Notes: a model not told the origin generated them from the letters alone. DNA of 64,000 bases from Diadophis punctatus similis (GCA_023053685.1 JALIGW010000002.1:247081356-247145355); one strand, 5' to 3'. Counted from the first letter of the stretch, positions 45,608-57,598 are shown. Numbers and translations are program-made.

Positions 45608-47391
45608 CAGGAGTGTCAAATTCAATTTCATTGAGGGCCATATCAGCATTATGATTTCCTTCAAGGGGCCAGTTGCATGTAAGGCTATGACAGCTCACAG
45701 AGGCCAGGTGGGTGTGGCCGAGTGGGCATGGTTGGTTCAATACCACTTTACTGGGTGCGGCTGACTCAGCAATCCCCAGTCCTGCATAAGGGAGGCTGGC
45801 CCTTTTAGAAAGAAAATCCTCGTTCCCAGTCTTGTGTGGTAAATATGCTGGCTTGTTGTGGCAGCCTTCACTTATGTAGCTCCCCTGCCACCCTTTCTCC
45901 TGAGATCTGTCAAGACAAAATTTGGACCTGGAGGAAACGGCTTCCTGCAAACTTTCTCCTCCCCGCTTCCACATGCAGCAGCATCGTCAATGTCAGTGTT
46001 CCAATAAACACCCCAATGAAATAAGACTCCGAGGCTAGATGTTCCTCAAAGTTCCAATTTATTAGAGATGCCATGTTGGCAACATCTGGGAAAACCTGAA
46101 TCTGAAAGCTTCCAGCTTTTCTCCACCCAAACGAAAGTTCAAGTCCCTGCCCAGCACCCACATGTCCATCACACGATCCAATCAGGCACCATCCAAACTG
46201 AAGTTGCCTCTCCGTCACTTCCTCGCAGCTGCCGGCACAGCGGCCTTGACTTCCTGGAAAGAATGTTATTTAGACTACTACATATCACTACTCCATAAAA
46301 TCCCCCCTCCCATTTTCCTACAGTAGAAAATGTGGCAGGCCTAAACACAAAAAGGTAAAAGATGGCTTCCTGGCCTGACAGTCCTCCAACTCCTGTCGGG
46401 GGGGGGGGGCATGCAAGGCTGGGAGGGGGGAACCAGAGGTCTCCAGCAGAGGAAGGCGAGACCAGGATGAACACCAAAGCCTCGTCCACCAGAGCAGTCT
46501 CACCGTCCCTCAGGCTACACAGAGGACCCCTGGATGGAAGCACGGGCTGCCCAGAGCTCTGGGCAATGGAGGGCAAGCACCCAGCCCAGCCCAGCCCAGC
46601 TTTCCGGAGGGGGTTCTCAGCTGTGCTTAACTCCTCCTTGAGGTTGCTGCTGCTGTGCTCACTCTTCTTGGCCAGGTTGCTCCTGGTGAATGTGGGAGGG
46701 CAAAGTGTGTCAGTCAGAGGGAGGTCCACTCCCTTTCCATGCCAGGAGCCCCAGCTTTGTAAGCAAAGCATTTTCAGTGTTAGGATGGGAGACCACCAGG
46801 AGAGGTCAGGAGGAGGGGGGCAAGGGGATGGCAAGGCTAGCAGGGTTGCTAGAGGCCAAGTGCTAAGGCAGGAGTTCATTCAAATCCTCCCTCCCTCTCA
46901 TTCCCATCTCCTTCCTTCCCTCCTTCCCTCCCTCCCTCATTCCCATCTCCTTCCTACTCCCTCCCTCCTTCTCATTCCCATCTCCTTCCTTCCCTCCCTC
47001 CTTCCCTAGGAAGAGACAAGGGAGAGGAGAGGGTGGCAGAGCTGCCGATTGCAGTGGCTTGCCCAAGTGGGGGCAGGAACCATCTCGGTGAAAAGGAAAG
47101 AACCTGGGGGCACAGGGCAAGCTGCGAGGCCGGGCCAACGAGCAGAGAGCCCCACAGCAACGCACTGCCCAGCACCAGGGCATCTGCCGCCTCCATGGCC
47201 CACTCAGCACTCCAGATCCCAGTGCACTCGCCACCTCCTGGGCACACACCCAGGGGTAGCGTCCAGCTGGGGTGGGAAGGGCCGAAGCAGCGGGGGACGG
47301 CCCCTCGCTGTCTCTAGGGTGGCCACGCGGGTCACATCTAATCTGATCGTGGGCTGGTTCTGACCCACGGGACTTGTGTTTGACGTATCTG
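45608..47391. mobile_element. Composite element, unit C copy
   Basis: Starts CAGGAGTGTCAAA, ends TTTGACGTATCTG. Same conserved GC-rich interior as units B and D. Carries a solo LTR. Confidence 0.55.
45991..46380 (-). mobile_element. Solo LTR-like sequence (390 bp)
   Basis: Minus orientation: TGTCAGGCC start, AATAAATTGG poly(A)-signal region, end GGAACACTGACA. Units B (about 18055) and D (about 58300) lack it. No internal genes. Confidence 0.65.
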
Positions 47392-48072
47392 ATATAGTAT
47401 AAAAAACAAACATAAAAAGAACTCATTGTTTGTATGTTTCTCTTTGTATCTTCAATATTTCTTCGAAGTAAAACATCTCCACGACCCTTATCGGGAGACA
47501 TAAAACATCTAGAATCCAGGACTTTTGATAAATGTTTTGAGCTCAACTGTATCAAATTGGGTATGATTGATGATTTAAAACAGCACTCCCTAACCTTTCG
47601 GGCTTGTGGGGTGGGAAGAGACAGAGGATGGTTCTGTGCAAGCGGCAGGCAGATGCATGTATGCACAGTTCTATTTGTGGAAGTAGCTGACCTGTGAACC
47701 CGCCGCTCACCCAAATGTAGCTTTGCACATCAGCGCGAGTGCCTGCCACTTGCACAAGTGGAGCTATATGCTCTCATGCTCACACACTGCTTCCGTGGCC
47801 TAGTTCTGAACAGGCCACAGCCTGTGGGTTGGGAACTCCTGGTTTAAAACGAACCTATGAGAAATTGGTGGCATCGAACATTTTAGATGCGGCAATCAGA
47901 ACTCTCAGCAGAGTCTTCCTCAGACAAGCAGAGATGGAAAAGGTAGGACAGCCAGAGAAAGTGAAAGGCCCAGATACTTGGCCCAATCAGAACAGAAACA
48001 TTCAAGCAACAGCAAAAGGTATCAGATAATCTCTAACAAAGTTGTGGTGTTTTTTCTTTTAACCTAAGACAT
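47392..48072. other. Inter-unit spacer, unit C
   Basis: Counterpart of 18995-20060 and 59285-59975; no gene seen. Confidence 0.5.
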
Positions 48073-48073
48073 A

Positions 48074-48992
48074 CCGTATTTTTCAGAGTATAAGACGCAC
48101 CCTTTTACCCCCCAAAAGAGGGTGAAAACTTGGGTGCGTCTTATACTCCGAATGTAGCCCCACCCAACCACCCCCACCCTTTGGCCTCTGCCTCCCAGCA
48201 ATTTACCTCCTTGCAGCAAACAGCGCAGAGCCTGATTAGCACAAGCAAGTGATTATCGGCCTCCCGAACATCAGCTGATTGAAGCTGCAGGCAGGCACAC
48301 ATGCCAAAATGAAAGTGAAACTAAAACTGCAAGGAGGCAAATTGCTGGGAGGGAGAGGCAGAGGCATTTTATTTTCTTCAGACTGCTAATCAGACTGCTG
48401 AAACTGGATGCAAGGAAGTAAGTCAATAACTATATATGTCTATAGAATGTTCAAATTATTAAACTTATTTTTTAAAGACTGCTTTATTATTGTTCTAGAC
48501 AACTTAACAAAATGAAGCAGCTTTTAAAAATAAATGCTTGATCTGAAGAGGCCCAGTGCTTTTGTATCTTCTTTTAAATAGCAGAGAATGTACACTTCCA
48601 GAAAGCCACATCAAATTTAAATATCTGTAAAAGTATAGTCTGAAATGTAACAATGTCCCGTTTTAGTATTAAGATAAGGCAGCTGAGTTAAACCCTGACT
48701 TAGTCATGTTTGGAGTAGATCTATTTAAATAATTGGGAGGAATTAGTGTGACTACATTTAAGAAAACTTTCTGGCATTAATATACTGCCATAATGTACAT
48801 TTCTCCAATTCTTTACTATTTCTATGGGTCAGGCACACATGCACAGAAATACACAGCAAACAGTGTATATCACCTGTGCTGTTTGCTGTTTGGCAAATTG
48901 CTGGGAGGCAAAGGCCTTTTTTCCTTGTTTTCCTCCCCCAAAACTAAGGTGCGTCTTATACTCAGGTGCGTCTTATATTCCAAAAAATACGG
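48074..48992. mobile_element. TA-flanked MITE, 919 bp
   Basis: Ends CCGTATTTTTCAGAGTATAA ... AAAAATACGG, with GTATAAGACGCACC inverted inside. Units B (about 20087) and D (about 59975) hold the empty site, showing a TA duplication. Confidence 0.88.
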
Positions 48993-49250
48993 TAATTGAA
49001 GAATAATGTGATAATTGTGTTTGGTATTTTGGAATATTTAAAACAATATAATGAAAAACAATCAGGAATATTTCTACATGTAGAAAAGGCCTTTGTATAT
49101 TTGAACTTAGCAAAAACCACAAGCAAGATTAGGGATCCACACTGTTCTGGTTTGCACAAGAAAGGCAATATATGCACGCATATCTAAGAAGACCTACAGT
49201 TTATTTGGATTATTATTCAAATGGTCCTTGCGTGATATTTTAGACAACTA

Positions 49251-49912
49251 TAGGTAGTCCTCAATTTACTACAGTTCATATAGTGATTATTCAAAGTTAT
49301 AGAAGCACTGAAAAACATAACTTATGATCATTTTTCACACTTATGACTGTTGCAGCATCCCGATGGTCAACTGATAAAACTTCAGATGCTTAACAACTGA
49401 TTTATGTCAGCTGCAGTGTCCCTGGATCATGTGATCACCTTTTGTTAGCTTCTGACAAGCAAATGACAAGAAGCAATGGGTGGAAACAAAACAAGGAGAG
49501 AAGTAACTTAGAACTAAGGAGAAATTTCCTGACAGTTAGAACAATTAATCAGTGGAACAGCCTGCCTCCAGAAGTTGTGAATGCTCCAACACTGGAAGTT
49601 TTTAAGATGTTGGATAACCATTTGTCTGAAGTAGTGTAGGGTTTCCTGCCTAAGCAGGGGGTTGGACTAGAAGACCTCCAAGGTCCCTTCCAACGTTGTT
49701 GTTGCTCCTGCTGCTGCTGCTGCTGTTGTTATTATATCCAATGGGGAAGAAAGATTCATTTCACAACAGTGTTACCAACTTAACAATTACAGTGATTCAG
49801 TTAAGAAATGTGGCTCGAAAAGTCGTAAAACGGGGCAAAACCCACTTAATAACTGTTTCGCTTAGCAACAGAAATTTTGGCCTCAATTGCAGTCATACAC
49901 CAAGGACTATCT
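49251..49912. mobile_element. MITE downstream of gene C (split by CR1)
   Basis: From TAGGTAGTCC to GGACTATC, interrupted at 49465-49736. Confidence 0.75.
49465..49736 (+). mobile_element. CR1 3'-end fragment
   Basis: Encodes the CR1 terminal peptide (NQWNSLPPEVV) and ends GGTTGGACTAGAAGACC with a GTT/CTG-rich tail. Confidence 0.88.
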
Positions 49913-50114
49913 GGATTTCTCATGGAGCTCTCTCCACAATTCCTTTATTGATATGGTTTCTCCCATGTGTGGATGCTTCTCTGGCGAGTAAAAGCATTAC
50001 TCCTTACAAAGCTCCACTCCATGCATTCATGTGGTTTTTTTCCCTCTAGTATGGATCCTTTTATGGGACATGAGATCACAACTCCTTTTAAAGCCATCTC
50101 CACATTCCACATAT
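49913..50114 (-). pseudogene. Decayed C-terminal fingers of gene C
   Basis: The frame shifted by the two-base loss still reads [19 protein letters not shown], followed by broken fingers. AATAAA on the minus strand at 49949-49944. Confidence 0.7.
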
Positions 50115-51658
50115 TTATGAGGACTTTCCCGTGTGGATCCTCTTGTGGTAATTAAGATCACTACTACGAGTAAAGCTCTTTCCACACTCCATGCATTTAT
50201 AAGGACTTTCTCCTGTGTGGATACTCTTGTGGGTATTAAGATGACTACTACGAGTAAAGCTCTTTCCACACTCCATGCATTTATAAGGACTTTCTCCTGT
50301 GTGGATACTCTTGTGGGTATTAAGATGACTACTACGAGTATAGCTCTTTCCACATTCCATGCATTTATAAGGACTTTCTCCTGTGTGGATACTCTTGTGG
50401 GTATTAAGATGACTACTACGAGTATAGCTCTTTCCACATTCCATGCATTTATAAGGTCTTTCTCCTGTGTGGATCCTCTTGTGGGAATTAAAATGACTGC
50501 TACAAATAAAGGTCTTTCCACACTCCATGCACTTATAAGGTCTTTCTCCTCTGTGATTCCTTTGATGGATAATAAAAGAATAATTATAGGAGAAGGTCTT
50601 TCCACACTCCATGCATTGATATGGCTTTTCTTCTGTATGAATCCTCTTGTGGCGATGAAGATGACTGCTACGAGTAAAGCTCTTTCCACACTCCATGCAT
50701 TTATAAGGTCTTTCTCCTGTGTGGCTCCTCTTGTGGCGATGAAGATGATTGCTACGAGTAAAGCTCTTTCCACACTCCATGCATTTATATGGACTTTCTC
50801 CTGTGTGGATACTCTTGTGGGTATTAAGATGATTGATACATTTAAAACTCATTCCACACTCCATGCATTGATACAGTTTCTCTCCTGTGTGGATCTTCTT
50901 GTGGCGATGAAGATTTCTGCTACAAGTAAAGGTCTTTCCACACACCATGCATTTATAAGGTTTTTCTCCTTTGTGATTCCTTTGATGGATTATAAAAGAA
51001 TAATTATAGCAGAAGGTCTTTCCACACTCCATGCATTGATATGGCTTTTCTTCTGTGTGAATCCTCTTGTGGCTATGAAGATGACTGCTACGAGTAAAGC
51101 TCTTTCCACACTCCATGCATTTATAAGGTCTTTCTCCTGTGTGGCTCCTCTTGTGGCGATGAAGATGATTGCTACGAGTAAAGCTCTTTCCACACTCCAT
51201 GCATTTATAAGGTCTTTCTCCTGTGTGGCTCTTCTTGTGGGAATTAAGACGAGAGTTTTGAGCAAAGCTCTTTCCACACTCCATGCATTGATATGACTTC
51301 TCTCCTGTGTGGCTCCTCTTGTGGGAATTAAGATTTCTGCTATGAGTAAAGGTCTTTCCACACTCCATGCAGATAAATAGTTTCTCTTCTGAATGTGCCT
51401 TTATATGAGAAATGAGATTATCGGATTTATTAAATCTCTTTCCACACTCCATGGATTTACACGGCATTTCCCCTGTATCGATCACTGTATCATTAAGAAG
51501 CCAACTGACCTGAGAAAGACGTTCTTTAATTGCACTTCTCGATTGCGTTGTTTCATCTCTCTTTGGTTGCATCTGATCTACAAATTTCCTTTCCCCCCCT
51601 TTCAAATGGATTGCTTGGTGTTCCTCCTTGCAATTCTTATTCTCTTGCCCATTAAAGC
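50115..51658 (-). CDS. Gene C exon 6: 15-finger C2H2 array
   Basis: Same acceptor as A and B (plus 51659-51660). Fingers of type [10 protein letters not shown] repeat three times at 84-bp spacing (starting about 50219, 50303 and 50387) with almost no base changes. The FCYNYSF / FSYNYSF fingers mark the 420-bp block (plus-strand anchors 50562 and 50982). Confidence 0.93.
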
Positions 51659-54600
51659 CTTGAAAAAGAAAAATGAAAACTGTAGCAAGAATAGGGGAAC
51701 AAGCAAAACCTTTCTTCTGAAATTTAGCCAAATCAATCATCAGTATATTTCAGCTGTTTTGTTGGCAAACATGAAGAGTCCAAACTAGGATTATAGCAAA
51801 GACCCATTTCCAAGTGAAATGTTCCCCATAGGATTGGATCACAGCGCTGAACCAATATTTGACCTGGGACAACTCCATGGTGCCACAAACTCCTGAAGTG
51901 TATTGGATACTGTGTCATGCTGGGGAGCAACATACCCAGCACCTCCCAACTTCAATAAGTCTCAACTCCATTTCTCTGCAGAGCAGAATCTTTGAAAGTC
52001 AAAGGGAATTTCTGGATAGCAATACCTCCCCACCCTCAACTTAACACTAATGTCAAACTCGGTACACAAGTGGGCATATCTCTAAGAAGGGAACCTCCCT
52101 CTCAGAGGCCATCCGGTCGGTTATAGCAGCTGAGGGCCAATCAACAACCAGGTTCAGGAGGGAATCCTGAATCCTGGTAGGCAGAACCTTGCTCAGTACA
52201 TTCTGCCTCTTCCTCAGAGTCTCACTAATATCTTCTCTATGAAATGAGTATTTTATATTTTATGAGCAGAACGCTTAAAAAAATTTCCTTTATGTAAAAA
52301 GGTAGGCTATGCAGTTTTCCAAAATTTTTTCCAATAAAATTCCTTCTTCCATAAAGTCAGTTTGGTCAAAAGGTGAAAACACAAGGCTAGAAACTAATAA
52401 ATTTATAAACTTTTCTAAAATTTTGTTTTCACTTTGCCATTATTGGGTACCCAGTGTAGATTAATGAGAAAATAATGAATTTCAACAACTGTAGAATCAT
52501 GCTGCAACATAACAAAATTCTACAGCAACCAGGAAGAGGAGCTGCCCAGGGGACATACGTGGGCCAGAAAAGGTACTTCCTGTTTCCGGTGCACCAGCAT
52601 GTCTTCGGGTCACTGCTGCACATGCTCACATGCCGATCAGCTGGCCAGCGCACATGCTCACGGTTGAAAATGAAAGACCAGCTCTTACGGTTTCCAGTAC
52701 TGCCGCATGTAGAAAGGCCAGCTGATCGTCGCGTGCGCATGTGCCCCAGAAACCCGGAAGAGGAACGGGCGATGCCGCACGTGCCAGGAGACATGGCTCC
52801 ACATGCCAGTTCGGGCACACGTGCCAAAGGTTCGCCATCACGGCCCTACAACAACCGTTTGACATGGGTTGAGCTGAGAGAGTTTTGGCCCAAAGTCAAC
52901 CAGCTAACATTCATGCCTCAGGCAGACCTTGTACTCGCAGTCATCCAGGTTCTAGCCTGGTGCTATAACCATTTGACCAAACTGATTTTATGGAAGGAAA
53001 TTTATTCAAAGAACAATTTAAAATCTGAACAGTCTCCCTTATTACATAAAAGAACTTGTGTTTTTTTTAATGCTTTCTGTTCATAAAATACAAAATACTT
53101 ATTTCAACAACTGCAGAATCAGGCTGCAGCATAACAAAATTCTACAAAGCAAAGGTGGTATGAATAGTTGCTGAATGCACTGTAAATAAATGATTCCCCC
53201 CCCCAATAACATTCAAGCCCCTTCTCTACATTCCTGAGCACAGAAAGGGGTTCTTACCCAGAGAAAAGAGATTCCTGGAATTCTCCAGCATGACTTCTCC
53301 GTGGAGCGCTTTTTGGTCAGCATCCAGTTGAGACCACTCCTCCTTGGAGAAATACACGGCCACTTCCTCAAAAGACACATCATCCTGAACAATGACACAA
53401 GTTTCCTTATTAACAGATAATCCCAAGAATAATGGGATAATTTTCTTCCACCAATTCTAGGGCAGAGATCACGTGAACAAAATGGGCATCTTCTGCTGAA
53501 TTCAGAATGAGATCTCACCGCTTTTGGCTGATGGCCCAACTAAATCATGTTTGATGAAGCTGGAAGTGTTTGGAATGCCTTACGGTATAGCCAACTAAAA
53601 TATTCTTGGGTCCATTGGTAGCTAGGTCTTAAATCCACTCCTTATCTGTGACTCCCATTCTTCCTAGGATGGGCAGAGCAAAATACTGGCAAAACCCACC
53701 TGACATGTTTTCCAATGGCTCACTTTATCAACTGAGGGGCCAACGTACCCCAACTCCAACCTTCATCAAGGAGTTGGAACAGCTTGCAATAGTAGTCTAT
53801 ATGTCTACAGAGATTCTCAATAACAAAAGATGCTTTTCAAAAGGCAAAAAAGAATATTTTCTTTATAATGGTGAGTGAGAATAACCCTGGGAGACAGAAG
53901 GAAGAGCCCCGATGCTGACAACAGTCTGGTTAATGAAATCTGATGGTGAAGCAGGAGGGGTGGAGAAAGCGACTCACAAAGGATCCCCTCAGAAGGGAGA
54001 ATGTTCAAGGACCTGATATCAAATTTGTATTCTTTAGAAACAGAAATTTTCTACATTGAGCCCTAGAATAAAATGAAGTCCATCCAAGATGCAGGGGCCT
54101 TTTCCCAAGTTTCTCCTCCTTACCTGAAGTAGTCCTAATCCTTCAGCTCCACCACAAAGAGGTGATTCTAAAAAGTCCAAGGACACATTTCTACTCTCTA
54201 TGAGAAAGATAAAAATAGTGGAAACAGATTTGTTAAAGAGAGAGACTCCAACAAAATGGAGCGAAAAAATCAGCTAAATGTTGAAATCTCACCTCACAAA
54301 GAAAAAGCTTTTCTTACCTTGCGTAGCATCTTGAGTTTGATCTTTCTGGAAGTTCTCCCAGAAGAGCAGCTCTTGAGAAGATCTGCATGAATCTTTCTCC
54401 TCCTTAGGATACTCAGTCACAGCTTCCATGGATTTCTGGAGATGATGTGATACGAGAAACAAAGGAAGAGCACAGAGATAGAAATGAATTATCATACTGC
54501 ACCTTCAAACTACCAGACCCCAATGTCCATTGCTGAAACTTGAAACAGAATGGAAGAATTGCCCCAAATACATCCTCTGGAAGAACAGAACAAATGCCCT

Positions 54601-55106
54601 TAGGAGTTAATAATCCCAGAAAACTCTGCCACAAAGGAATTGACAAATTCAGAGAGATCCTCTTTAGAGCTGCCATAATTATATTCTCCCACCTGCAACT
54701 CTTCTTGCATCTTTTCCTCCTCCTGGGTCAGCAAGAAGCCTTCAGCCAGGGACACCGCCTGGGAACTGGTCTCTGCTCCACACTCCCGCACCCATCTTGC
54801 CATCTCTGGGGGAAGGACAGCCAGCAATTGTTCCAGGAGCACCAGGTCCAGCATCTGAGCCTTGCTGTGTTTTTCTGGCTGCAGCCACTGACGACAAAGG
54901 TGGTGAAGCTGGGTGCAAACATCTCGGGGACTCTTCCCCTCCTGGAACTGCAATTTTCTGAAGTGACAGCATTGGGCCTCTGAACTATTGGATGCCTCTT
55001 CGTGGCTCTTCTGCCCAGGACTTGCCCCATTCTTCCCACAGCTCCAAGGCTGAGCAGCTGCGGGGGCTTTTCTAATTTCAGCATCTGCTGGGTGTTCTCC
55101 CTCCAT
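50115..55106 (-). CDS. Gene C: SCAN-KRAB-C2H2 zinc-finger protein (758 aa)
   Basis: Third copy: exons 55106-54693 (SCAN), 54435-54318, 54197-54124, 53384-53258 (KRAB-A) and 51658-50115 (fingers), summing to 2277 nt in frame. Exon 4 is six bases shorter than in A and B, an in-frame two-codon loss. The array has 15 canonical fingers after one degenerate finger. Fingers 4-8 and 9-13 repeat as a five-finger block with a 420-bp period, and fingers 13-15 share the same contact residues. A two-base deletion near 50127 in the last HTGE linker shifts the frame and ends the protein at HTGKSS; the lost finger is still readable in another frame. A LINE tail sits 20 bp upstream of the SCAN acceptor. Confidence 0.85.
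51659..52310. other. Intron 5 of gene C, near part
   Basis: Shared with other units; no gene seen. Confidence 0.5.
52311..53200. mobile_element. Tc1 relics and partial hAT element in intron 5 of gene C
   Basis: Tc1-type end sequences at about 52430-52520 and 53095-53190 flank a truncated hAT copy (52525-52843) that keeps the right CCCTACAA at 52844-52851. Confidence 0.75.
53258..53384 (-). CDS. Gene C exon 5: KRAB-A box
   Basis: 127-bp exon reading [15 protein letters not shown] and MLEN, donor GTAAGA. Intact. Confidence 0.92.
53385..54123. other. Intron 4 of gene C
   Basis: Matches intron 4 of A and B without their insertions. No gene seen. Confidence 0.5.
54124..54197 (-). CDS. Gene C exon 4: linker with 6-bp deletion
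   Basis: 74-bp version of the linker exon. The six missing bases keep the frame, so selection for an open frame is plausible though not proven. Confidence 0.72.
54318..54435 (-). CDS. Gene C exon 3: linker
   Basis: 118-bp exon equivalent to 6054-6171, open and phase-compatible. Confidence 0.8.
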
Positions 55107-55120
55107 CTTCTCTCTGGTCT
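54693..55120 (-). CDS. Gene C exon 2: start codon and SCAN domain
   Basis: ATG at 55106, SCAN motifs [12 protein letters not shown] and [12 protein letters not shown], donor CAG/GTGGGA. The GCAG seen upstream of the gene A acceptor is GCAA here, so the usable acceptor is the shared ATTAG at 55121-55122. Confidence 0.9.
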
Positions 55121-55139
55121 CTAATACAATTGCAAAAGG

Positions 55140-55207
55140 GAATAGAATAGAATAGAATTCTTTATTGGCCAAGTGTGATTGGACACAAGGAATTTGTCTT
55201 CGGTGCA
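55140..55207 (-). mobile_element. CR1/L3-type LINE tail at the SCAN acceptor of gene C
   Basis: AATAG units, then ATTCTTTATTGGCCAAG and the TTTGTCTTCGGTGCA 3' UTR piece, only 68 bp long. Its edge is 20 bp from the exon. Confidence 0.88.
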
Positions 55208-56459
55208 GGGCAGGAAAATTCAAAAAAAGAAATTTGGGACAGGAGAGGGGGGAATCTTATTAATTAGCTTGATCTCTCTATTATATGGGTAGAATTGCAG
55301 AGAACCCTTCAGGATGTCAATGTCTACCAAAATGCTGGAAAAATACATTTAAATATGTTTTTGGTTTCTACTTCCTAGTTTTTATTAACATTCAATTTTT
55401 ATGTCTTCTGTATTATTATTATAAATTATTCTAGGCAGCAATTATACATAATGCTCCTTATTATTTCACCCACAACAACAGCCCTGTGAAGTAGATTGGG
55501 CTGGGAGTTGGGATGGGCTCAAGGCTTTCATGCCGAAGGTTGGACTAGAAGTTAATCTCTTCGTTTCAAAGCCTTGTGGTTTCATCACTGAACCAAATGG
55601 CTCTCTCTGGCTAACTATAATTTTATTTAATATAATTTAATACACAGTTTAAAATCATTTCTATGGCTGCACAGTGAAGAGCAACCATTTCCATAATCCA
55701 AATTATAAATGTCCCAGGTCACAAAAAGCAATTGACATGAGGGGCTCTCTAAATCCACTTAATAATTAAATAAACCAACTAGGGAGTTCCAACACCCAGG
55801 CTTTACAAAGGCCAAGCTTGACAAAAAACCACTGGCCGAATCATAGTGTGTGAATGAGGCATCTGAGTCCAAGGAGCACCTCCCTCCTCCAACATCTTCC
55901 TTCTTTACCTGGCGGCAGAAAAAAACTGCTCACAATGGGGAAAGGCGGGAAAGCAGGAAACCGAATTTCAGTCTTTGCACACCTTTCACCCAACTCCTTA
56001 ACACGGAGTTGAACCCTTGCATGCAAAGCAAGCAGGAGGGAATCCGGCCGCTCGCTTCTCTCGGCCTAGGAAGGGGGAGGAGAGGGAAACCCCTTCTAAA
56101 AATGGAGCCACAAAATATGCAGGAAACTGTCCTGGAGTCAAGGCTGACTCGGAGGCACAAATATCTGATTTGCAAAGACGACCTCTCCTCCTCTCCCTCC
56201 CATGCGAAGGTTTTCCCATCCAAATGGAGGGTAAACGGCTCCATCCTTTCTGCGACTCTGATTATTTTTCACCTGGGGGCAACGCGAAAGATCCGAAACT
56301 TTGCTTTCGTCCCTGCACAGGGGCAGCAGGGGAATATGGGACCACTGCCCCCCCCTTCCATCCCACGACTCCAAGTCTCATGGAAGTTTTGCATGTCTCC
56401 ATGCGAGCCTCCAGCGCGGGAGAAACCCCCCAACCCCCCATCACTGAACCCCGACTCAC
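55208..56459 (-). other. Intron 1 of gene C
   Basis: Compact intron without the CR1, L2 and hAT insertions of unit A. The part from 55770 is the GC-rich conserved segment. Confidence 0.55.
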
Positions 56460-56780
56460 GGCTGAATCTCGGACCGTGCAAGACTTCCCTGCAGCCTCTT
56501 CTTCCCTTGCTAGAAAGGCTCACAGCGGGGGGATGGGAGGTAGAATCGGAAACAGTAGAAAGAGCGGACACACTTTCCAGTCTTCGCTGCAAAATGCCTC
56601 GAGAAGCATGCATCTCTCTTGACTTGGGGAAAGAGGCTGGCGCATGCTCAGTTCTCTTGTAAGCGGGGCGGGGCCGGGAGGGAGCTGCCCCACTCTTCCA
56701 GGGAGCCCCCTAGAGGATCCTTTGCGCAATGTCTGAGGACTCTGCAAGGGCTCAGAACATCATGAGAATTTGTAAACAGA
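56460..56780 (-). promoter_or_regulatory. Promoter and non-coding exon 1 of gene C
   Basis: Equivalent of A1 with donor GTGAGT (plus 56453-56459) and the GCGCATGCTCAG motif at about 56640. A CR1 3' end lies immediately upstream, as in unit A. Confidence 0.6.
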
Positions 56781-56817
56781 TTAACAGAGTTGGCTTGGAA
56801 GGGAGCTTGTAGGTCAT

Positions 56818-57598
56818 CCCAGCGGTCACCAACTGGTGCTTCGTGGACCACTGGTGGTCCACAAGAAAATTTTGGTGGTCCACAGGAAAATTATTTGCAT
56901 TTTTTATATTGCACTAAATTAGGGGTCCTCAAACTACGGCCCCGGGCTAGATGCGTGGAATGAATGCTTGTGTTGCTGCAGTGTGTCTCCCCCTTCAGGG
57001 TCTTTTTGTGTGCAGGGGGGCAGAAATTCCGAATCGGGGTCTGCTTCAGCCTCGTGGTGCGGGGCTTTGGGCGAAGGCTGGAGGGAAGCACCACTGCTGG
57101 TGAAGAGCCGGAGGTCCTTGTTCCAATGGGACTGCCTCATGGCCTGGAACTGGCTGACCATCTCAGCCTGCTGAGCCTCCAGTTGCCGATACCTGGCCTT
57201 GCACTCTCGCATGTCTTCCCTCTGCTTGGAAAGCCTATGCTCGTAGTCCTCACGGCTGAATCACGGCTGAATCTCAGTGAGGTGCTTCTGCTGAGCCTTT
57301 CTTGGTCAGATCCAATTTGAACTGAGCCAGCTGTTTTGCAAACTCTTTCTCGTCGTGGCTGCTTAGCTCCAACAACTGCTGGTGGGCAGGCGAGGAGTGG
57401 CTGGGAGGGGAGTGACGAGGAGAGGCTGGCGAGGCGCTCCTTGATGTGAGTGACATCAAGTTGGCCACACCCACCCAGTCACATGACCACCTAGCCACGC
57501 CCACCCAGCCAGTCATTAGACAGATCATATTTGTGGCCTACAGGATTTAAAATTATGAATTTAGTGGCCCCTGAAGTCCAAAAGGTTGGGGACCCCTG
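56818..57598. mobile_element. hAT-type element(s) with passenger, upstream of promoter C
   Basis: Inserted in the CR1 3' end. Left part starts CAGCGGTCACCAACTGG, an inner start AGGGGTCCTCAAACTACGG lies at 56921, and the right end is AGGTTGGGGACCCCTG. Unit A has the uninterrupted CR1. Confidence 0.65.
56934..57400 (-). pseudogene. Captured coiled-coil-like coding fragment
   Basis: Minus-strand sequence reads in pieces as a highly charged helix: SHDEKEFAKQLAQFKLDLTKK, a frameshift near 57310, a short local repeat near 57258, then DYEHRLSKQREDM and ARYRQLEAQQAEMVSQFQAM. It looks like exon sequence of a host coiled-coil protein that I cannot name, taken up by the hAT element. Confidence 0.5.

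Noticed and set aside
50215..50500. CRISPR-like direct repeats
   Set aside because: The regular 84-bp units are zinc-finger codons with no spacers, in a eukaryotic genome.
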